Source of the DNA: Candidatus Lindowiibacteriota bacterium
GTDB taxonomy: Bacteria; Lindowbacteria; 2-12-FULL-62-27
Assembly: GCA_023249255.1 (NCBI GenBank)
Contig: JAHFCY010000083.1
Location: 1 to 12,188, forward strand
Reading direction: 5' to 3'
Length of the DNA stretch: 12,188 nt
Each line of letters begins with the position of its first letter. Position 1 is the first letter of the stretch. Below, in pieces: positions 1-6,529 of the stretch. The notes beneath the pieces were generated by a model, which was not told the DNA's origin, did not search any database, and saw nothing but the letters and a program-made list of their open reading frames with translations. The translations under genes were made by a program, and so were the position numbers.

Positions 1-89
1 GCCACAACATCGTCCGGGATTACCGTCCCCAGACCGTGCCATGCGGGTTTGTTGCCTCCAAAAAATCCGCTTTCAAACTCGTGAGCCAT
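1..89 (-). CDS. DUF932 / phage-plasmid-like protein, N-terminal 29 residues (partial)
   Basis: Only the first 29 codons lie in the window; the gene runs off the left edge. The peptide starts MAHEFESGFFGG and continues NKPAWHGLGTVIPDDVV. The W-H-G-L-G motif about 18 residues from the start is the hallmark of the N-terminus of the DUF932 (TIGR03299) family, which is found on plasmids, prophages and integrative elements; its biochemical role is unknown. The start is supported by a strong Shine-Dalgarno site (GGAGG at 99-103 on the minus strand, 9 nt from the ATG). It diverges from abiEi. The family call rests on a short peptide, but the motif is distinctive. Confidence 0.8.
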   Translation of the reverse strand, partial: MAHEFESGFFGGNKPAWHGLGTVIPDDVV

Positions 90-314
90 CGCTTACCACC
101 TCCGTTGGATGTCTCGGCGCCGATCTGCGCCGCCACTCCATAGCAACGGGGTTTTTTCTGCAAAGGCTTCGCAGAATGCTCGGCGGCGAACTTCTATCAC
201 TCTATTTTTGCGGAGTACGCTTGCGGCTTATGGAGGGAATGTCGAGTACCCGGAGGGCTTGGTGTGCAGGCGGTCTGTACCAGTGCGAGCCCAAAATTCG
301 GGCCAAAATTATAA

Positions 315-343
315 TTGCAAAACCTAACGTTTAACGTTATAAT
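315..343 (+). promoter_or_regulatory. abiEi-abiEii promoter
   Basis: A -35 box TTGCAA (315-320) is followed by a 17-base spacer and a perfect -10 box TATAAT (338-343). The start of transcription should fall near 350, only about 4-5 bases before the abiEi ATG at 355, and no Shine-Dalgarno site is visible, so the message would be leaderless or nearly so. Confidence 0.75.
325..339. promoter_or_regulatory. Palindromic operator in the abiE promoter spacer
   Basis: TAACGTT-T-AACGTTA is a perfect palindrome with 7-base arms. It fills the spacer between -35 and -10 and covers the first two bases of the -10 box. AbiEi antitoxins are known to repress their own operon by binding inverted repeats in the promoter, so this is the obvious candidate site. 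It is flanked by a direct repeat, TATAATTGCAA (310-320) and TATAATTTGCAA (338-349). Confidence 0.7.
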
Positions 344-354
344 TTGCAACCGAA

Positions 355-1155
355 ATGAAAGGACATTCGAGGGTCACCGCATGGCAATATATCGAAGAAC
401 TTTTGGGAATGGGCCGATACACGTTCACCCGCAAGGAAGCGACGCGCAGGCTGAAGACGTCTCCGGCGGCCGTGTACATGGCGCTACACCGGCTGGAACG
501 GGCGGGGAAGGTGGTCATGCTCCGGGCCGGGTTCTATGTGATCGTGGATCCCCAGCATCGTTCGACGGGGATGATGCCGCCGGAGTGGTTCATTCAGGAG
601 TTGATGAAAGATTTGGACAGACCATACTACGTGGGGCTATTGTCCGCCGCGCAGATTCACGGCGCCGCACATCAAGCACCGCAGGAGTTCCAAGTTGTTA
701 TTCCAAAGCGATCCCTTCGGCCCGTCCGATCCGGTAATGTAAAAATTCGGTTCTTCGGTAAGGGATTGTTCGATCGTTCTGCGACGATCGAGGTAAAAAC
801 ACCTGTGGGATTTATGAAGGTGTCAACGCCGGAAACGACGGCATGGGACATCATCCGATATCCCCGGGGCGCCGGAGGATTCGATCATGCCGTTACCGTA
901 CTCGCGGAACTGGCCGAGAAAATCGATTCCGCCAAACTCATGGATATTGTCATCCGCCACGATGAGGTCATCGTGATACAGCGCCTCGGATACATATTCG
1001 AACGACTAGGCCGGCGGCGTCTGGCGCAGGCACTGGCCAAACGGGTACAACATGCGCCGATAAGGGCGTTGGATTCGTCAATGCCGCTCAAGGGCGCAAG
1101 TGTCAGCCGCAAATGGGGTCTATGGGTGAATGCGAAGGTTGAGGCGGAAGCATGA
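355..1155 (+). CDS. abiEi: AbiEi family type IV antitoxin / autorepressor
   Basis: This 266-residue protein matches AbiEi in size and layout. Residues ~8-65 form the N-terminal winged helix (T-R-K-E-A-T-R-R-L, then Y-M-A-L-H-R-L-E-R-A-G and the wing L-R-A-G-F-Y-V-I). Residues 89-108 carry the family signature around Y-Y-V-G-L-L-S-A-A-Q-I-H-G-A. The C-terminal half is the AbiEi_3-type domain that counteracts the toxin. In the family, AbiEi blocks the effect of AbiEii without a stable complex (type IV) and represses the operon. The stop overlaps the abiEii start (ATGA at 1152-1155), as expected for a coupled TA pair. The ATG at 355 has no ribosome binding site, but it sits right after a strong promoter and gives the expected N-terminus. 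Confidence 0.93.
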   Translation: MKGHSRVTAWQYIEELLGMGRYTFTRKEATRRLKTSPAAVYMALHRLERAGKVVMLRAGFYVIVDPQHRSTGMMPPEWFIQELMKDLDRPYYVGLLSAAQIHGAAHQAPQEFQVVIPKRSLRPVRSGNVKIRFFGKGLFDRSATIEVKTPVGFMKVSTPETTAWDIIRYPRGAGGFDHAVTVLAELAEKIDSAKLMDIVIRHDEVIVIQRLGYIFERLGRRRLAQALAKRVQHAPIRALDSSMPLKGASVSRKWGLWVNAKVEAEA

Positions 1156-1940
1156 TCCCTCAAGCCGCGATCACGCACTGGCGTAATTTCGCGCCGTGGC
1201 CGCAGGAGTCTCAAGTTGAGCAGGATCTGATCCTGTCCCGGTCGCTCATTGAAATTTTCAGTGAACCGAACCTTGCGGCCGCTCTTGTTCTGCGGGGCGG
1301 GACGGCACTGCACAAATTATACGCCGGCGGACAGACGCGATACTCGGAAGATATAGATCTGGTGCAGATTGCCGCCGGTCCAATCGGGCAAATAATGGAC
1401 GCGGTCCGCGCCCGGCTTGATCCCATTCTCGGAACTCCCCGTCGTGAGAACAATCCCGGCAATGTGACACTCCGATACCGAATGGAGTCTGAAATTCCGC
1501 CGATCGTTCCGCTGCGGCTCAAGGTCGAGATCAATACACGCGAGCACTTTGCCATATTCGGTGTTGTCGATATGCCATTTGGGATTCGTTCGCCGTGGTT
1601 TGAGGGCAAGGCCGGCGTGAAGACGTTTATCCTTGATGAACTGCTCGCCACCAAACTTCGCGCTCTTTACCAACGTCGCAAGGGCCGCGATCTTTTCGAT
1701 CTTTGGCTGGGCCTTGGGATGAAAGGAGCCGATCCACGCCGGATCATCGAGGCGTTTCGCAGATACATGAAAGCCGAAAAGAATAAGGTCGGCCGAACCA
1801 CGTTCGAAAAGAACTTGGCAGCCAAGGTCTCATCCGGAACGTTTAACGAAGATATCAAACCACTACTTGCGGCCAAAGTTCGGTACGATGCCGAAACAGC
1901 GTCGAAGGAGGTGGCACAGAGATTGTTGAGTCTGCTGTAG
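1152..1940 (+). CDS. abiEii: AbiEii/AbiGii nucleotidyltransferase toxin
   Basis: This 262-residue protein has the expected nucleotidyltransferase motifs in order: motif I G-G-T-A-L-H-K at 49-55, motif II S-E-D-I-D-L at 65-70 with the metal-binding pair D67/D69, a third acidic strand L-K-V-E-I-N at 123-128, and the motif IV region with K168 followed by R-K-G-R-D-L-F-D-L-W at 176-185. All look intact, so the toxin should be active. Family members are bacteriostatic toxins that use nucleotides to modify RNA targets (tRNA 3' ends for related MenT toxins) and can abort phage infection. The target of this one is not visible. Translation is probably coupled to abiEi through the 4-base ATGA overlap. 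The gene ends 93 bases before the 3' end of the convergent exported-protein operon. Confidence 0.95.
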   Translation: MIPQAAITHWRNFAPWPQESQVEQDLILSRSLIEIFSEPNLAAALVLRGGTALHKLYAGGQTRYSEDIDLVQIAAGPIGQIMDAVRARLDPILGTPRRENNPGNVTLRYRMESEIPPIVPLRLKVEINTREHFAIFGVVDMPFGIRSPWFEGKAGVKTFILDELLATKLRALYQRRKGRDLFDLWLGLGMKGADPRRIIEAFRRYMKAEKNKVGRTTFEKNLAAKVSSGTFNEDIKPLLAAKVRYDAETASKEVAQRLLSLL

Positions 1941-2033
1941 CCATGCCGCCTTGTCACTCCCCCTATACGGGCTGAACAGGTGTTGCTCTTTTCTCAACCG
2001 ATCCTTGATGAACTTCGTGAAGAACAGATCATG
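1941..2033. other. Convergent intergenic region, no clear terminator
   Basis: These 93 bases separate two convergent transcription units. A short palindrome, CTTC-GT-GAAG, lies near 2010-2025, but I see no GC-rich hairpin with a U-tract for either strand. Read-through into the antisense of the other unit is therefore possible. Confidence 0.4.
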
Positions 2034-2930
2034 TCAATCGTTCTTGGCATATATCGCCTTGATCTGTGCGGCTGAGAGCGATCGATTACCAGATGAGGGT
2101 GATCGACCACGCGCCCCGGATCCGGATGTGTTAGTCGGCGAACGAACATCAACAGGGAACGTCTGTCCACCACCGCTACCCACGCTGGAATACCGGGATT
2201 GCGCCTGCTCCAAGAGCGCTATGGCGCCACCACCGCCCGTGGAAGCAGAACTTCCGACCGGCCCGATCACAATGCCGCCACCCTTGGACGCGCCGGACGC
2301 GGCGCCTGCACGGATTTTGGCCTGTCGCTCTTCATACATTTCCTTGCTCGGAATGCTGCCCGCCGGAAGGACACCTTCCTCAAGATAGTCCTGGATCACG
2401 GTCGATTTTGGCGCCTTCTCTCTCGCCTGCCTTGCTTGATCGTACTCGGTGCTGGTCATTTGCGGCGATATTCCGCCGGTGGCGATATAATCGCTGATCC
2501 TTTTGGCGCTCGTGGTTTGTTCCCTCACCTTTCGACCAGCCTCGACCTCGACGTTGGTCATTCCGGGCGTGATTCCTCCCGTGGCAATATAATTTTGAAC
2601 GAGACTGGCCCGGGTCTTTTCTTCCCGCACCTTGCTCGCCGCATCGTATTCTTTACTCGTCATGTCCGGAGATCGCGCTCCGCGTTCAATGTAATCCCTC
2701 ACCCTTTCAGCGCTTTTTTTCTGATCGCGCATATTCGACGCTTGATTGTATTCTTCGCTGGTCATATCCGGGGGACGTGCGCCCCGTTCGACATAGTCGT
2801 TTATCACGTTCGCCCGAGGGCCACGGAGCGCACACCACCCAACCACTTCGGTCGACAAAAGAATCACCAGTGCCAGCAATCCACAAATCGTCAATCGAAC
2901 GTTCCCATTCGATCCGCCTCGTTTCGTCAT
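2034..2930 (-). CDS. Exported protein with five 34-residue repeats and shared C-terminal tail (fourth gene of operon)
   Basis: This 298-residue protein is of unknown function. Residues 1-34 look like a Sec signal peptide (basic start, hydrophobic stretch ~13-30) ending before L-R-G-P at 35-38. Four exact-length 34-residue repeats follow (44-77, 78-111, 112-145, 146-179), with a divergent fifth at ~180-214. The repeat consensus is [NRQS]-[DN]-Y-[IV]-x-x-G-x-x-x-P-x-M-T-x-x-E, ending in basic/acidic helix-like sequence around R-[DE]. A Gly/Ser-rich linker leads to the tail R-S-L-S-A-A-Q-I-K-A-I-Y-A-K-N-D, shared with the three upstream genes. I chose the ATG at 2930 because GAGAGGG lies 9 bases before it; the in-frame ATG at 2939 has no room for that site. 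The upstream gene's stop is at 2947. Confidence 0.88.
   Translation of the reverse strand: MTKRGGSNGNVRLTICGLLALVILLSTEVVGWCALRGPRANVINDYVERGARPPDMTSEEYNQASNMRDQKKSAERVRDYIERGARSPDMTSKEYDAASKVREEKTRASLVQNYIATGGITPGMTNVEVEAGRKVREQTTSAKRISDYIATGGISPQMTSTEYDQARQAREKAPKSTVIQDYLEEGVLPAGSIPSKEMYEERQAKIRAGAASGASKGGGIVIGPVGSSASTGGGGAIALLEQAQSRYSSVGSGGGQTFPVDVRSPTNTSGSGARGRSPSSGNRSLSAAQIKAIYAKND
2457..2805 (-). repeat. 102-bp tandem coding repeats (34 residues each)
   Basis: Four in-frame units spaced 102 bases apart encode the Y-[IV]-x-x-G...P-x-M-T repeats of the fourth exported protein. They are easy to see on the plus strand as successive blocks starting near 2457, 2560, 2662 and 2762. They have diverged at DNA level, so they are old or under protein-level selection rather than freshly duplicated. 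Confidence 0.85.
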
Positions 2931-2946
2931 TTCTCTCATCCCTCTC

Positions 2947-3882
2947 TCAGTTCTTGTCCCTCATTCTGATGGCGGCCACCTGGGCCGGTGACAGAGAACG
3001 CTTCGACCCGGAGCTGCTTGGCGATCCGCCCTTGGGTTTACCGCTCGAAGAAACCGGCGCCCCCGGCTTTGTCTTCTTGGGCGCTCCATGTTTGGAAGCA
3101 CCGGGCTTGCCTTTGGGGGTTCCAACGGCCGCTGGATCTTCAGATGATCCCGCACTCCCCGCCTCGGCCAGCAATTTATCCTTGTCGCCTCCGCCCTCCG
3201 CCTCTACACCCGCCTCAATGTCACCGGCTTTTTTATTTTCTTCGGCGCTTACGCGATTTCTTTCCTTCGTTCCCTCGATGAGTTCATTCTGAAGTTCCGG
3301 CACGTCCTCTGTGTAGCGTTTCTCCCACTCCGCATCCAGCGAAGGTCCCGGACGACCAAGAGATGCGTCCCCCCGCCGGGCTGAGCGCGCCTCGGCGTCA
3401 TCCTTATACGAACTGCGAATTTTAACAGGCTCATCTGCCGACTTCCCAAGGCCAACATCGCCACCATCCGCCTTGGGTGTATTTACCCAACCGGGGCTGG
3501 GTGATTTGTCGCCTCTGTTTCGAATCGGTTCATCTGAAATTGTTTCTGTCTGCCGAAGGACGGTCGACGATTTGTCGGCCCCTTTTGCTTTCTTAAAACG
3601 CGACAGCATGTTTTCAATGGATTTTTCTGGCGTTGTTCCCCATTCTTTTATGTCTTTCGGCGGTGTCGGGCTGTTGGCAATTTTCAGATATTCATTTATC
3701 ACTTCCCGCGCATTATTCTCCGTCGCAATCACTTTGTCGCCGAGCGGGTTTGTTTTCATCGGCTTTACCCCGCTGGGTCCGCGCAGACCGGCGTTTACGG
3801 GTTCGCCCGTGAGAAATAGGACAACGACCCAAGCCAAACACACCACGGAAATTTTCCAGATACTCGAACCATGCCTGTCCAT
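2947..3882 (-). CDS. Exported low-complexity protein with shared C-terminal tail (third gene of operon)
   Basis: This 311-residue protein is of unknown function. A signal peptide (hydrophobic ~12-25) ends near V-N-A, followed by G-L-R-G-P at 32-36. The body is hydrophilic and apparently disordered: a short helical stretch at 57-70, a charged region at 180-240, then a Lys/Pro/Gly/Ser-rich segment (~250-292) with repeated G-x-P-K and K-P-G-A elements. The last 17 residues are R-S-L-S-P-A-Q-V-A-A-I-R-M-R-D-K-N, matching the tails of its operon partners. The ATG at 3882 lies three bases past the stop of the preceding gene (3886-3888), and a GGGAG site overlaps the end of that gene. No catalytic motif is visible. 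Confidence 0.88.
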   Translation of the reverse strand: MDRHGSSIWKISVVCLAWVVVLFLTGEPVNAGLRGPSGVKPMKTNPLGDKVIATENNAREVINEYLKIANSPTPPKDIKEWGTTPEKSIENMLSRFKKAKGADKSSTVLRQTETISDEPIRNRGDKSPSPGWVNTPKADGGDVGLGKSADEPVKIRSSYKDDAEARSARRGDASLGRPGPSLDAEWEKRYTEDVPELQNELIEGTKERNRVSAEENKKAGDIEAGVEAEGGGDKDKLLAEAGSAGSSEDPAAVGTPKGKPGASKHGAPKKTKPGAPVSSSGKPKGGSPSSSGSKRSLSPAQVAAIRMRDKN

Positions 3883-3885
3883 ACG

Positions 3886-4689
3886 TCAATTATCTCCCTT
3901 CGCGTATATCGCTTTGATTTGTGATGCACTGAAACTTCTTTTTCCGGATGTTGATCCCGTCGTCGTGCGCGAGGATTGGGCGGATCCATTCCGCGCCCTG
4001 GCCTGTTGACCCCTGGGACGGGTGCTTATGGTCACCGAACCATCGTCATTTATTCTCGCGCCGGGATTGGACAAAAGCTCTTTGACCTTCTCATCCAGCC
4101 GGTTGGTTAGTTTCGGATCGCCATAATTGTCTCCCGCCATCCTTTTTTTATAGGATTCGATTCCAGTCCGACTCGCCCGCACAGCCTCATCATCATGACC
4201 GCGCCGGCCGTATTTCATGTCCTCATCCATCGCCCGTTGAATACGCTCTCGTTGTGCCTGTTCGCCCCTCATGTCTGCATCCAATCCCCGCTGTATTTGC
4301 TTCCGGCTCTCCTCCGCGCCTTTGAGGTCTTCATCAACGGCCGCTCGCATCCGTCGCTTACTTTCGGCCATTCCTCTGAGATCTGCGTCCAAGGCATTTT
4401 CGCGCGCTGCGAAATTTTGTTTTTCGGCGTCCAAGCGTTCTACAAGTTGACGCTCACGTATCGCCGCCTCCTGTCGATCGTCAGGCTGCGAGGCTTTCAA
4501 GCGAACCTCTCGGGCCTTTGCCACCTCGTCGGTTATCCCTTCAATGCGGCCGGCCCGTTTATCCTCATTTTCTTTAATTGGTCGATTGTTGAACGGTTTC
4601 GATTGTTTCGGCCCGCGCAGACCGGCTATTGCTCGATCTCCGCCGAACAATAGAATCGAGACAAACACAAAACAGATGCATCGAGTCAT
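3886..4689 (-). CDS. Exported helical protein with 18-residue repeats and shared C-terminal tail (second gene of operon)
   Basis: This 267-residue protein is of unknown function. The signal peptide (M-T-R-C-I-C-F-V-F-V...) ends at A-I-A, followed by G-L-R-G-P at 23-27. Residues ~40-200 are highly charged and should form a long helix or coiled coil. Within them an 18-residue unit, D-x-D-[LM]-[RK]-G plus a basic helical part, repeats at 101-118, 119-136 and 137-154, with a partial fourth copy from 155. A linker leads to the tail R-S-F-S-A-S-Q-I-K-A-I-Y-A-K-G-D-N. The frame stays open upstream to 4803, but the ATG at 4689 gives the signal peptide at the N-terminus, has GGAGG 12 bases upstream, and lies one base from the upstream stop (TAATATG). 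Confidence 0.9.
   Translation of the reverse strand: MTRCICFVFVSILLFGGDRAIAGLRGPKQSKPFNNRPIKENEDKRAGRIEGITDEVAKAREVRLKASQPDDRQEAAIRERQLVERLDAEKQNFAARENALDADLRGMAESKRRMRAAVDEDLKGAEESRKQIQRGLDADMRGEQAQRERIQRAMDEDMKYGRRGHDDEAVRASRTGIESYKKRMAGDNYGDPKLTNRLDEKVKELLSNPGARINDDGSVTISTRPRGQQARARNGSAQSSRTTTGSTSGKRSFSASQIKAIYAKGDN
4210..4389 (-). repeat. 54-bp tandem coding repeats (18-residue helical unit)
   Basis: About 3.5 in-frame units encode the D-x-D-[LM]-[RK]-G repeat of the second exported protein. Eighteen residues equal five turns of an alpha helix, so each unit would put the same charge pattern on the same helix face. This suggests a rod, spacer or binding surface. Confidence 0.8.
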
Positions 4690-4690
4690 A

Positions 4691-6469
4691 TTATTTGCTC
4701 GCCTCCTTGGCCTTGATCGCGGCGACCTGAGAAGACCCCAGCGAACGTCCGCCTGAACTGGGTTTGCTGGACGCGGGCATGAACGGCTTTGCCGCCCCCC
4801 CATGCGCTGAAGCAGAAGTGGAAATCATAGGCCTTGTCTGGCCGACATTCGGCCCCGTTCCGAGCAGCACCTCCGGGCGGCTATAATTGACGTTGGCCAT
4901 TGCCAAGAGTTGGGTTGATGGTGGTGCGTTCGCCGGAATATCGTCGGGCGCCTTGTGGCGAAGCGCTTCGGCGATAGCCTCCCGCTCCTGGCGGGACTGC
5001 TCCTCCATCTGTTGCGGTGTCAATCGTTCCATTGGGACTTGCTGTTGTTGTTGAGGCGTCGGTTGTGGGGCGAGGACGTGCGACAAAGTTTGATTTTTAC
5101 TCACAGCGTCGGTTGGCAGAGTTCTTGCGAGACCCTCTATGACACTCATCCGCTCTTTGATGTTGTCGGCATTCGTGTAGGCCGAGTTTGTGTATGCCTG
5201 TTCAAGTGATTTTGCCGCCTCGTCGTAACGACCCTGACTCCGCAAGTCGCTGAATTTTTCTACTGCGTCGCTGTATTGGCGATCATGCACGTTGATCTCC
5301 GCGCGCCGCAGCCCCTGCTGGATGACATTGACATCTTCTTGGGTCTTCGGATCCCAAATATTGCCGTATTTCGCGTGTATATCGTTTATTTGTTCTTGCA
5401 GATGATCATTAGCCGTCGAGGTCCGTACAACAGGAGCGGATGCCGGTACTGGATTGCCGACGGGAGCGTGCGCACCGTCTGAGGGAGGAATAGTTTTTGG
5501 AGAAGAGGTTTTGGAGTTTGATTTTGTACCATGTTGTCGGGCGGACTCTTGTGCCTGGCGTTGGGACTCTGCCTCTGCATTTGCCGCTTGCCGATCCCGC
5601 TCTTGCCACTTTGCTCGCACCTCCGCGTCTTCTCGTGCTATCTGCTCCAGGGTTCTGTTCACCGCCGCAGAAGCGGGCGAACTCGCGCCCGCCGATTTAT
5701 TGACATTGGATGCGGTCTTTGTCCGTGACTCACGTTCCTTCAATATTTGCGCATCTTCTTTTTGTTTTTCACGGATGAATTTATCAACCTCGGCCGGCGT
5801 TCCAGTAATGAAATGCGATGTGTTGGGGTCGGCGACGGATTGGTAACTCCGACTGATGATGCCAGGCGGATTTGAGGACGATGCCCGCGGATGCGGTGAG
5901 GCTGGCTTGGGTGTTTTCGAAGGCCGATCGTGCGAAATCACGTTTGCCGGTTTCTGTTCATCAGAGGCGACCTGAGAGCCGGACGAAGCCGTCTGAGCTG
6001 ACACTTCTGCGCGGCGTTTCTTCAATCGAGCCAGAAGAGTCGCAATGGGATTGATATCATCGCCGAAAGCCTTGACCTGTTGCGACAATCCGAACGATGG
6101 CATGGGTCCACGTCCCAACCGTTCGGGCGTTGAGGTTGGTGAAGATCGCGTAATGAGAAGTTGGCGGACGACATGGCCACTCTTTGTTACATAACCACCC
6201 ACCCCATAATCCTCATCATCTGCGAAAAGCGGCGGAACAACATTGGCACTCCCACCACTGGAATATGGATGAACAATATTTAAGGGGGTAACCCAATATT
6301 GCGAGATTCTGCCGGCGGCGTCGGCGGGTGTGGATATTAAGGAAGTGTCGTGGAGTAATGGCCTCAGCGAAACATGGGTGCCGCGCAACAAACCGGCTGC
6401 CGACGGGCCGGCAAAAACCAGTATTCCCCCGATCAAGGACACCAACCAAATCATTTTGGCTTTCGGCAT
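4691..6469 (-). CDS. Large exported protein with coiled coil, TPR-like stretch and shared C-terminal tail (first gene of operon)
   Basis: This 592-residue protein is of unknown function. The signal peptide (hydrophobic ~7-20) ends at S-A-A, followed by G-L-L-R-G at 26-30. Residues 35-110 may form a small folded domain (Tyr/Gly-rich, ending V-V-R-Q-L-L-I-T). Residues 225-312 are a charged coiled coil. Residues ~380-450 look helical, with one TPR-like motif around L-R-S-Q-G-R-Y-D-E-A-A-K-S-L-E-Q-A-Y (409-426). A Pro/Gln-rich linker (five Gln at 473-477) follows, and the tail is R-S-L-G-S-S-Q-V-A-A-I-K-A-K-E-A-S-K. The frame is open to 6529, but ATG 6469 has a GAGGGGG ribosome binding site 4 bases upstream and puts the signal peptide at the N-terminus. 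It is the promoter-proximal gene of the operon. Confidence 0.9.
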   Translation of the reverse strand: MPKAKMIWLVSLIGGILVFAGPSAAGLLRGTHVSLRPLLHDTSLISTPADAAGRISQYWVTPLNIVHPYSSGGSANVVPPLFADDEDYGVGGYVTKSGHVVRQLLITRSSPTSTPERLGRGPMPSFGLSQQVKAFGDDINPIATLLARLKKRRAEVSAQTASSGSQVASDEQKPANVISHDRPSKTPKPASPHPRASSSNPPGIISRSYQSVADPNTSHFITGTPAEVDKFIREKQKEDAQILKERESRTKTASNVNKSAGASSPASAAVNRTLEQIAREDAEVRAKWQERDRQAANAEAESQRQAQESARQHGTKSNSKTSSPKTIPPSDGAHAPVGNPVPASAPVVRTSTANDHLQEQINDIHAKYGNIWDPKTQEDVNVIQQGLRRAEINVHDRQYSDAVEKFSDLRSQGRYDEAAKSLEQAYTNSAYTNADNIKERMSVIEGLARTLPTDAVSKNQTLSHVLAPQPTPQQQQQVPMERLTPQQMEEQSRQEREAIAEALRHKAPDDIPANAPPSTQLLAMANVNYSRPEVLLGTGPNVGQTRPMISTSASAHGGAAKPFMPASSKPSSGGRSLGSSQVAAIKAKEASK

Positions 6470-6480
6470 CAATCCCCCTC

Positions 6481-6495
6481 GGTGGGACACCCACC
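6481..6495 (-). promoter_or_regulatory. 5'-terminal hairpin in the operon leader
   Basis: GGTGGG-TGT-CCCACC is a perfect 6-bp stem with a 3-base loop. From the promoter, transcription should start near 6494, so the RNA would open directly with this hairpin, followed at once by the GAGGGGG ribosome binding site. A 5'-terminal stem of this kind can protect an mRNA from 5'-dependent decay or tune initiation; the role here is inferred. Confidence 0.5.
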
Positions 6496-6500
6496 AAGAG

Positions 6501-6529
6501 ATTGTTCCACGCCGGGAAGAGAGTGTCAA
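6501..6529 (-). promoter_or_regulatory. Promoter of the four-gene exported-protein operon
   Basis: Read on the minus strand, a perfect -35 TTGACA (6524-6529) is followed by a 17-base spacer and a -10 AACAAT (6501-6506, 4 of 6 matches). It is placed to start transcription ~25 bases before the ATG at 6469. It overlaps the upstream open frame, which is further reason to prefer the 6469 start. Confidence 0.7.

Larger units (their letters stand above)
90..354. other. Divergent intergenic region between DUF932 gene and abiEi
   Basis: No convincing gene is seen. The right end (310-349) holds the abiE promoter and operator. The left end holds the DUF932 ribosome binding site. In between, 156-176 forms a 6-bp stem (TTCTGC/GCAGAA), extended by G-U pairing in minus-strand RNA, so it would sit in the leader of the DUF932 message. 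It has no T-run on the proper side and is not a terminator. I could not identify a clear promoter for the DUF932 gene. Confidence 0.5.

Noticed and set aside
156-176. Hairpin next to a T-run, considered as a terminator
   Set aside because: The T-run precedes the stem on the plus strand and is an A-run after it on the minus strand, so it fits a terminator in neither direction.
41-334. Plus-strand open frame of 97 codons between DUF932 and abiEi
   Set aside because: It lies over the start of a recognised minus-strand gene and the abiE promoter, with no ribosome binding site and an implausible peptide.
1211-1654. Minus-strand open frame of 147 codons opposite abiEii
   Set aside because: Shadow of a toxin gene with intact catalytic motifs.
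2013-2024. Short palindrome CTTCGTGAAG considered as a shared terminator for the convergent units
   Set aside because: The stem is only 4 bp with no U-tract.
2457-2805. Regularly spaced repeats considered as a CRISPR array
   Set aside because: Period of 102 bases is in frame, with no unique spacers and no short identical repeats; it is a protein repeat.
2199-2969. Long open frame on the plus strand (256 codons) antisense to the fourth exported-protein gene
   Set aside because: It is the mirror of a repetitive, biased coding sequence, has no ribosome binding site, and its Arg/His/Phe-rich peptide looks like nothing real. The minus-strand gene has a signal peptide, repeats and operon context.
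3473-4009. Plus-strand open frame of 178 codons spanning two operon genes
   Set aside because: It crosses the junction of two convincing minus-strand genes and lacks initiation signals; open by composition only.
4691-4803. N-terminal extension of the second exported protein to 4803
   Set aside because: It would overlap the previous gene by over 100 bases and bury the signal peptide; the ATG at 4689 is preceded by GGAGG and follows the upstream stop by one base.
6470-6529. N-terminal extension of the largest exported protein to 6529
   Set aside because: The extension covers the promoter and hairpin and hides the signal peptide; ATG 6469 has a strong ribosome binding site.
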